Shown one piece after another: positions 60,012-64,000 of a DNA stretch of 64,000 nucleotides; the stretch's first letter is position 1, and every line of letters starts with the position of its first letter. The notes beneath the pieces are model-generated. The model made no database searches. It saw only the letters and a list, made by a program, of their open reading frames with translations, and was not told the origin of the DNA. The stretch lies in NCBI RefSeq assembly GCF_000300335.1, contig NZ_AMRM01000008.1, positions 1 to 64,000 on the forward strand. Direction: 5' to 3'. The DNA comes from Nitratireductor pacificus pht-3B (GTDB lineage Bacteria > Pseudomonadota > Alphaproteobacteria > Rhizobiales > Rhizobiaceae). The translations under genes were made by a program, and so were the position numbers.

Positions 60012-60538
60012 CCCTGACGCCCGTGCTGGAAACCGAGCGGCTGGTGCTGCGCGCCCACCGCATCGAGGACCTCGACGCCTTCGCCGAGATGTGGACCCAT
60101 CCCGAGGTCGCGCGCTTCACCTCCGGCCAGCCGCTGAGCCGCGAGGACGCCTGGCGCCGTCTCGTCGGCCACCGGGGCATGTGGAGCCTGATGGGCTTCG
60201 GCTATTTCGCCATCGAGGAGAAGGCCAGCGGCGCGTTCGTCGGCAGCGCCGGCGTGCAGGAGTGCCGCCGCGCCATCACGCCCTCGCTCGAAGGAACGAT
60301 GGAGGCGGGCTGGATTCTGGCGCCGCAGGCACATGGCAAGGGCTACGCCCGCGAGGCGATGGAGGCCGTGCTCGCCTGGTGCGGCGAGGCGCATCCCGGC
60401 CGGGCCGTCACCTGCATCATCAACGAGGAGAACACGCCGTCGCAGAAGCTCGCCACACGCCTCGGCTTCCGCGAGCGGGCGCAGACCCACTACAAGGATC
60501 GGCCGACCACGGTCTACGCCTATGGCGATGGCGCCTGA
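60008..60538 (+). CDS. GNAT acetyltransferase, RimJ/RimL-like
   Basis: 176 aa. N-terminus 'LTPVLETERLVLRAHRIEDLDAFAEMWTHPEVARF' is typical of the RimJ/RimL branch. The acetyl-CoA loop 'EAGWILAPQAHGKGYAREAMEAVLAW' (Q/R-x-x-G-x-G/A) lies at about 98-123, then 'CIINEENTPSQKLATRLGFRERAQT'. It transfers acetyl groups to an amine or protein N-terminus; the substrate is unknown. It overlaps coaBC by four bases. Confidence 0.88.
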   Translation: MTLTPVLETERLVLRAHRIEDLDAFAEMWTHPEVARFTSGQPLSREDAWRRLVGHRGMWSLMGFGYFAIEEKASGAFVGSAGVQECRRAITPSLEGTMEAGWILAPQAHGKGYAREAMEAVLAWCGEAHPGRAVTCIINEENTPSQKLATRLGFRERAQTHYKDRPTTVYAYGDGA

Positions 60539-60706
60539 CCTTCGTGGAATTGTGTAGGAACGGGGAGAGGGAGTGTCCGGATGGACGCCTGCCACTCCAG
60601 TTCCTGCCGGTTGTTTCAAAATAGTGAACACCGCGTCACCGCCGGTGCCGATGCGCCGGGGCAGGGGAAGGCCTATGTTTGCCGCAAGCAACCGATGGAG
60701 GTTCCC

Positions 60707-61624
60707 ATGTCCATACGACCCGTAAAGCAGATCTCCCAGGCGCAGCCGACGCTGGAAGGCGCCGGCGTACGGCTCGACCGTGCGTTCGGCTTCGGCGATC
60801 CGAAGCTCGCCGATCCGTTCCTGCTGTTCGACGACTTCCGCAACGACCGGCCGGAAGACTACCGGGCCGGCTTTCCGTGGCATCCGCATCGCGGCATAGA
60901 GACGATCACCTATGTGCTGGCCGGCTCGGTCGATCACGCGGACAGTCTCGGCAATGCCGGATCGCTCGGCGCCGGCGACGTGCAGTGGATGACCGCGGGC
61001 AGCGGCATCCTGCATCAGGAAATGCCGCAGGGCGACCAGAAGGGCCGCATGCACGGCTTCCAGCTCTGGGCCAACCTGCCGGCGAGCCAGAAGATGACGC
61101 CGCCGCGCTACCAGGACATCAAGTCGGGGGAGATCCCCGAGATCGTCGATGACGACGGCACCCGCGTGCGCGTCGTGATGGGCGAATTCTGGGGCAAGCG
61201 CGGCCCGGTCGACGGCATCGCCGCCGATCCGCAATATCTCGACATCTGGGTGCCGCCCGGCAAGCGCAAGGTGCTGCCCGTCGACACCTATCGCAGCGCC
61301 TTCGCCTATATCTTCGAGGGATCGGGCACGTTCCGCGACGCCTCGAAACCGTTCGGCGTCCTGCTGGAGAAGGAGCTGGACGGGCAGGAGATCCACCTGC
61401 GCGACCTCTCCGGCGACCGCACGCTGGTGGTGTTCGACACGGGCGACGAGGTGGTCGTGCAGGCCGGCGAGCGGGGTATACGCTTCCTGCTGGTTTCCGG
61501 CAGGCCGATCCAGGAGCCGGTCGCCTGGCACGGGCCGATCGTGATGAACACGCGCGAGGAGCTGATGCAGGCCTTCTCGGAGCTGAACGCCGGGACGTTC
61601 ATCCGCGAGCGCGCCACGACATAA
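60707..61624 (+). CDS. Pirin family protein
   Basis: 305 aa from ATG 60707 (GGAGG 6 nt upstream). Cupin metal ligands 'GFPWHPHRGIETITYVLAGSVDHADSLG' (two His) and 'GSGILHQEMPQ' (His and Glu), with 'MHGFQLWANLPASQKM' and a second pirin C-terminal domain from about 175. Bacterial pirins have been described as quercetinases or regulators of metabolism; the role here is not known. It stands alone, with a 168-bp gap after the acetyltransferase gene. Confidence 0.9.
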   Translation: MSIRPVKQISQAQPTLEGAGVRLDRAFGFGDPKLADPFLLFDDFRNDRPEDYRAGFPWHPHRGIETITYVLAGSVDHADSLGNAGSLGAGDVQWMTAGSGILHQEMPQGDQKGRMHGFQLWANLPASQKMTPPRYQDIKSGEIPEIVDDDGTRVRVVMGEFWGKRGPVDGIAADPQYLDIWVPPGKRKVLPVDTYRSAFAYIFEGSGTFRDASKPFGVLLEKELDGQEIHLRDLSGDRTLVVFDTGDEVVVQAGERGIRFLLVSGRPIQEPVAWHGPIVMNTREELMQAFSELNAGTFIRERATT

Positions 61625-61647
61625 GCCGCAATACCGCAGGGCGCTGT

Positions 61648-62139
61648 TCAATCGATCGCGGAACCGTTTCCGATCACGCGGTCGAGCTGTTCGAGCACCA
61701 GCGGCCAGGCGCGCTGATGGTTTCCGGCGGCGGCCTCGTCGGCGAAGCCCGCATGCGTGAGGCTGAGATGCGTGCCCTTGCCGCGCGGCGTCAGCTCGAC
61801 CGTGACGACCGTTTCCGCACCGCCCGTGCCCTCCGCACCGGTCACCCAGGTGAGTTCGACGAGGCGGCCGGGACTGAGCCGCAGGAACCGGCCATAATGC
61901 GGATATCGCGTCGCGGGCTTTCCCTCCTCCATGTCGATCACGGTCTCGAAGAAGAACGGCATGCCGACCCGCGCCTGCATCACGACCGAGCCCGGCGCGG
62001 CGAACCAGCGGTCGAGCTGTTCCGTCCAGGCGCGATAGAGCGCCTCCGGCGGCGCTCTCATGACCCGCGAAACCGCAAGGCGATGGGGACGCCGCGAAAG
62101 CTCCGGCGGCGCGGCGCGGATGACCGGATGATCATTCAC
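61648..62139 (-). CDS. SRPBCC (AHSA1-like) domain protein
   Basis: 163 aa from GTG 62139, which has GGAGG 8 nt upstream and overlaps the end of the preceding gene. The fold pattern '[32 protein letters not shown]' at the N-terminus, a curved-sheet core ('[23 protein letters not shown]', '[20 protein letters not shown]') and the long C-terminal helix '[16 protein letters not shown]' identify the START/Bet v1 fold. Third gene of an arsR-SRPBCC-SRPBCC unit, a widespread arrangement whose ligands are mostly unknown. Confidence 0.85.
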   Translation of the reverse strand: MNDHPVIRAAPPELSRRPHRLAVSRVMRAPPEALYRAWTEQLDRWFAAPGSVVMQARVGMPFFFETVIDMEEGKPATRYPHYGRFLRLSPGRLVELTWVTGAEGTGGAETVVTVELTPRGKGTHLSLTHAGFADEAAAGNHQRAWPLVLEQLDRVIGNGSAID

Positions 62140-62698
62140 CGGTCGTTCCTCCGGAATCCCTGCCGTAGCGCTGCGAATAGTCGGCTTCGAGGCGTTCGAT
62201 CCGGCTCCAGAAGGGCGGCGTTTCCGCGCCTTCGAGCAGTGCGGCGAGCACGTCCAGATGCGCGTGCCAGCCGCCCGAGACATTGGCCATCTCGGCGCGG
62301 CCGGCAAGCCGCCTGTGGGTGATCACCAGCAGCACGTTCTTGCCTTCGGGGAACAGCTCGAAGACCACTTCGCTGTCCACCCCGTCGCCGGGCCAGGTCA
62401 TCCCGAGCACGCGCGGCGGATCGAACGCGGTGATGCGGCCGTGGGCGTGAAAACCGTCGGCAATGTCCCTGAAGCGCTCCGGCACCGGCTCGTCGGTGAA
62501 GTCGGAATGGCGGAAGAACAGTTCCGCCCGGCCGCCAAGCCTCGGTTCCATCTCTCCGCCCGCGAGCCACTGCCGGCGCTTGCCGGCCTCGGTCAGATAG
62601 GCCCAGAGCCGTTCGGCGGAACCGGGCAGAAGGCGCTCGAAGCGCACCGTGTCGGGCGCTGCGACAACGCCGTAGTCGTCTCGATCGCTTGTGTTCAT
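62132..62698 (-). CDS. SRPBCC (AHSA1-like) domain protein
   Basis: 188 aa from ATG 62698 (GGGAGGA 5 nt upstream). '[39 protein letters not shown]' opens the fold, followed by '[45 protein letters not shown]' and the terminal helix '[16 protein letters not shown]'. It is downstream of the ArsR gene by 42 bp, overlaps the second SRPBCC gene and is presumably controlled by the ArsR. Hydrophobic ligand binding is expected from the fold only. Confidence 0.87.
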   Translation of the reverse strand: MNTSDRDDYGVVAAPDTVRFERLLPGSAERLWAYLTEAGKRRQWLAGGEMEPRLGGRAELFFRHSDFTDEPVPERFRDIADGFHAHGRITAFDPPRVLGMTWPGDGVDSEVVFELFPEGKNVLLVITHRRLAGRAEMANVSGGWHAHLDVLAALLEGAETPPFWSRIERLEADYSQRYGRDSGGTTGE

Positions 62699-62740
62699 CT
62701 GTTCCTCCCAGACGGTTCGATCGCCACAAGGTCCTGCGGG

Positions 62741-63094
62741 TTACCCTTTGCCGTCGCGTTTCTGCCGGTCCTCCGCCACCAGCAGCGCTTCCAGCGCATC
62801 GAGCCGCCCGGCCCAGTAACGCTCATAGCGGCGCAACCAGGCCTGCGCCTCCGCCAGGTGCTGCGCCTCCAGGCGGCAGTAGTGGGTCCGGCCGGCGACG
62901 CGGCGGCGCACCAGCCCGGCGGTTTCCAGCACCCTGACGTGCTTGGATGCGCCCGCCAGCGACATGTCGAACGGCTCGGCGAGCTGCGAGACGCTCTGTT
63001 CGCCATCGGTCAGCCGGTGCAGCATGGAGCGCCGTGTCGGATCGGACAGGGCATGAAACACGGCGTCGAGATGCGGGGATTGAAATTCAACCAT
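62741..63094 (-). CDS. ArsR-family transcriptional regulator, probably leaderless
   Basis: 117 aa. Winged helix: 'LDAVFHALSDPTRRSMLHRLTDGEQSVSQLAEPFDMSLAGASKHVRVLETAGLVRRRVAGRTHYCRLE'. No metal-binding CxC is present, so it is of the SRPBCC-associated, non-metal type. The ATG at 63094 lies 8 bp past a consensus -10 box, so the mRNA should begin at or next to the start codon with no leader. A 22-bp perfect palindrome spans the start codon, which points to autoregulation. First gene of the unit with two SRPBCC genes. Confidence 0.9.
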   Translation of the reverse strand: MVEFQSPHLDAVFHALSDPTRRSMLHRLTDGEQSVSQLAEPFDMSLAGASKHVRVLETAGLVRRRVAGRTHYCRLEAQHLAEAQAWLRRYERYWAGRLDALEALLVAEDRQKRDGKG

Positions 63095-63141
63095 ATGGTT
63101 GAATTATAGGGTCGGGCGAAAAATGTCAACCGATTGGTTTA
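63084..63141 (-). promoter_or_regulatory. Consensus promoter with two ArsR operators
   Basis: On the minus strand: -35 TTGACA (63129-63124), 15-bp spacer, -10 TATAAT (63108-63103). Operator 1 is a perfect palindrome (63084-63105) with core TCAACC-ATAT-GGTTGA, covering the start codon. Operator 2, TCAACC-GATT-GGTTTA (63126-63141), overlaps the -35. Their centres are 39 bp apart. Both boxes are perfect, but the spacer is short. Confidence 0.75.
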
Positions 63142-63154
63142 ATATGGGCGGCGG

Positions 63155-63505
63155 TCACTCCCGGACGGTGCAGGAGACCGGATCGGCGTCGTCTCCCTGG
63201 GAGACATCGTAGAGGTCGCCCCGATCGCCCTTGGTCCACCAGACGAGCGTGCCGCCGGCATATTTCGCGCCCGAGGCGGAGAGCACGTTGACCATCACCA
63301 CGCTGCGGTCCTCGAAGGCCAGCACAGCAAGCGCGTTCTCCCCGGCGTTGTAATAGGTCACGTCGAAGCTCTGGTGCGGGCAGGTATAGGACGCGGCCTT
63401 GGTCTCGACCGCGTCCGCGAAGGGCAGGTCGATTTCCAGCATGGCGGCGCGGGCGCCGGTTGCGGCAACCAGGGCAATGGAAAGGATGGAGAAGAATCGG
63501 CGCAT
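63155..63505 (-). CDS. MliC-like periplasmic lysozyme inhibitor family protein
   Basis: 116 aa from ATG 63505 (MRRFFSILSIALVAATGARA signal peptide). The mature domain has the MliC/PliC pattern: 'SYTCPHQSFDVTYYNAGENALAVLAFEDRSVVMVNVLSASGAKYAGGTLVWWTKGDRGDLYDVSQGDDADPVSC' region, with two Cys that can form the family disulfide, and the key 'ASGAKYA' loop that contacts c-type lysozyme. There is no lipobox Cys, so it should be soluble in the periplasm. A frame extension upstream to 63553 is possible but would spoil the signal peptide. Confidence 0.82.
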   Translation of the reverse strand: MRRFFSILSIALVAATGARAAMLEIDLPFADAVETKAASYTCPHQSFDVTYYNAGENALAVLAFEDRSVVMVNVLSASGAKYAGGTLVWWTKGDRGDLYDVSQGDDADPVSCTVRE

Positions 63506-63642
63506 GGCAACGGGTTCCTGAAACGGCGTCAAAACGGCAACCGAACCCCGCAAGGTGGCCGTTTCAAGGCTATGCCGATGCGCACCTGCCGCATGACCCC
63601 GCGGCGTGCCGCGGGGCTGCGTTCATCGCCTTCTGCCGGGCG

Positions 63643-64000
63643 TCAGGACGAAGGCTGCTTGGTCTTGCGCAGATAGGGCAGGATCGTCTCGAAGGAGCCG
63701 AAGCGTTTTACGGCGTCCTCGTTCGACACGGCCGCCGTGATGATGACGTCCTCGCCCTGCTGCCAGTTCGCCGGTGTCGCCACCTGGTGCTTGGCGGTAA
63801 GCTGGATCGAATCGATGGCGCGCAGGATCTCCGCGAAATTGCGCCCCGTCGTCATCGGGTAGGTCAGCACCAGCTTGATCTTCTTGTCGGGCCCGACGAC
63901 ATAGACCGAGCGCACCGTCTGGTTGTCGGCTGGCGTCCGGCCCTCGGACGAGTTGCCGGCGTCGGCCGGCAGCATGTCGTAGAGTTTGGCGACCTTGAGA
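63643..64000 (-). CDS. 1-Cys peroxiredoxin (Prx6-like), C-terminal part
   Basis: The minus-strand frame is open to the window edge; about 118 C-terminal residues are seen, ending 'YLRKTKQPSS'. 'VAKLYDMLPADAGNSSEGRTPADNQTVRSVYVVGPDKKIKLVLTYPMTTGRNFAEILRAIDSIQLT' and 'VATPANWQQGEDVII' match the Prx6/1-Cys subfamily C-terminal domain. The thioredoxin-fold half with the peroxidatic Cys is outside the window. It reduces peroxides in the cytoplasm. Confidence 0.9.
   Translation of the reverse strand, partial: LKVAKLYDMLPADAGNSSEGRTPADNQTVRSVYVVGPDKKIKLVLTYPMTTGRNFAEILRAIDSIQLTAKHQVATPANWQQGEDVIITAAVSNEDAVKRFGSFETILPYLRKTKQPSS

Overview
High-GC chromosomal DNA (mostly about 65% by eye) with tight operons and ATGA overlaps. 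The order aroA, SDR, cmk, rpsA, the acidic FYDLN protein (TIGR02300 type), the many TRAP and ABC importers with GntR/LysR regulators, and palindromic mosaic repeats of the kind found in rhizobia point to an alphaproteobacterium of the Hyphomicrobiales (Rhizobiales), probably a metabolically versatile soil or marine member. This is inferred from gene content only.

Layout. 1-4.6 kb: a TbpB-like lipoprotein and a Slam/DUF560 outer-membrane barrel (a type XI secretion pair) between two LuxR-type regulators. 4.7-10.3 kb: polar amino-acid type ABC importer without an ATPase gene, an M20 peptidase, a LysR and a GntR regulator. 10.4-13.7 kb: DMT exporter, acetylpolyamine amidohydrolase-like enzyme and MFS transporter behind a strong promoter that carries a palindromic operator. 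13.9-23.3 kb: a PgtC/PgtB/PgtA-like periplasmic sensor, kinase and sigma54 activator, followed by a textbook enhancer/IHF/sigma54 promoter driving a binding-protein ABC importer. 23.3-23.6 kb: a cluster of palindromic repeats. 23.6-33.8 kb: GntR-controlled TRAP importer plus a ring-cleavage type catabolic operon (two extradiol-dioxygenase-fold proteins, class II aldolase-like protein, semialdehyde dehydrogenase, hydratase, HpaI-type aldolase). 33.8-38.9 kb: LysR and a second TRAP importer with an M20D amidohydrolase. 39.2 kb: tRNA-Ala(GGC). 39.4-44.8 kb: housekeeping block (FYDLN protein, class II aroA, SDR, cmk, rpsA). 44.8-46.1 kb: small genes (GFA, VOC, slyX). 46.3-53.7 kb: nucleoside importer and salvage operon (nupABC, cdd, purine nucleoside phosphorylase, deoA) interrupted by a low-GC restriction-modification pair. 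53.8-60.5 kb: aspartic protease, upp, add, ubiE, ubiB, coaBC, acetyltransferase. 60.7-64 kb: pirin, ArsR with two SRPBCC proteins, an MliC-like protein and a truncated peroxiredoxin.

Most notable points: (1) a BglII-type endonuclease/MT-A70 methylase pair inserted between nupA and nupB, flanked by 19-bp direct repeats that recreate the ATGA coupling at both ends; (2) a Slam-lipoprotein pair with flanking LuxR regulators in an alphaproteobacterium; (3) a complete sigma54 control region for a sensor-SBP/transport-SBP paralogue pair; (4) a catabolic operon in which one dioxygenase paralogue and the class II aldolase-like protein have lost their metal ligands; (5) mosaic repeats whose ends supply the stop codons of adjacent genes.
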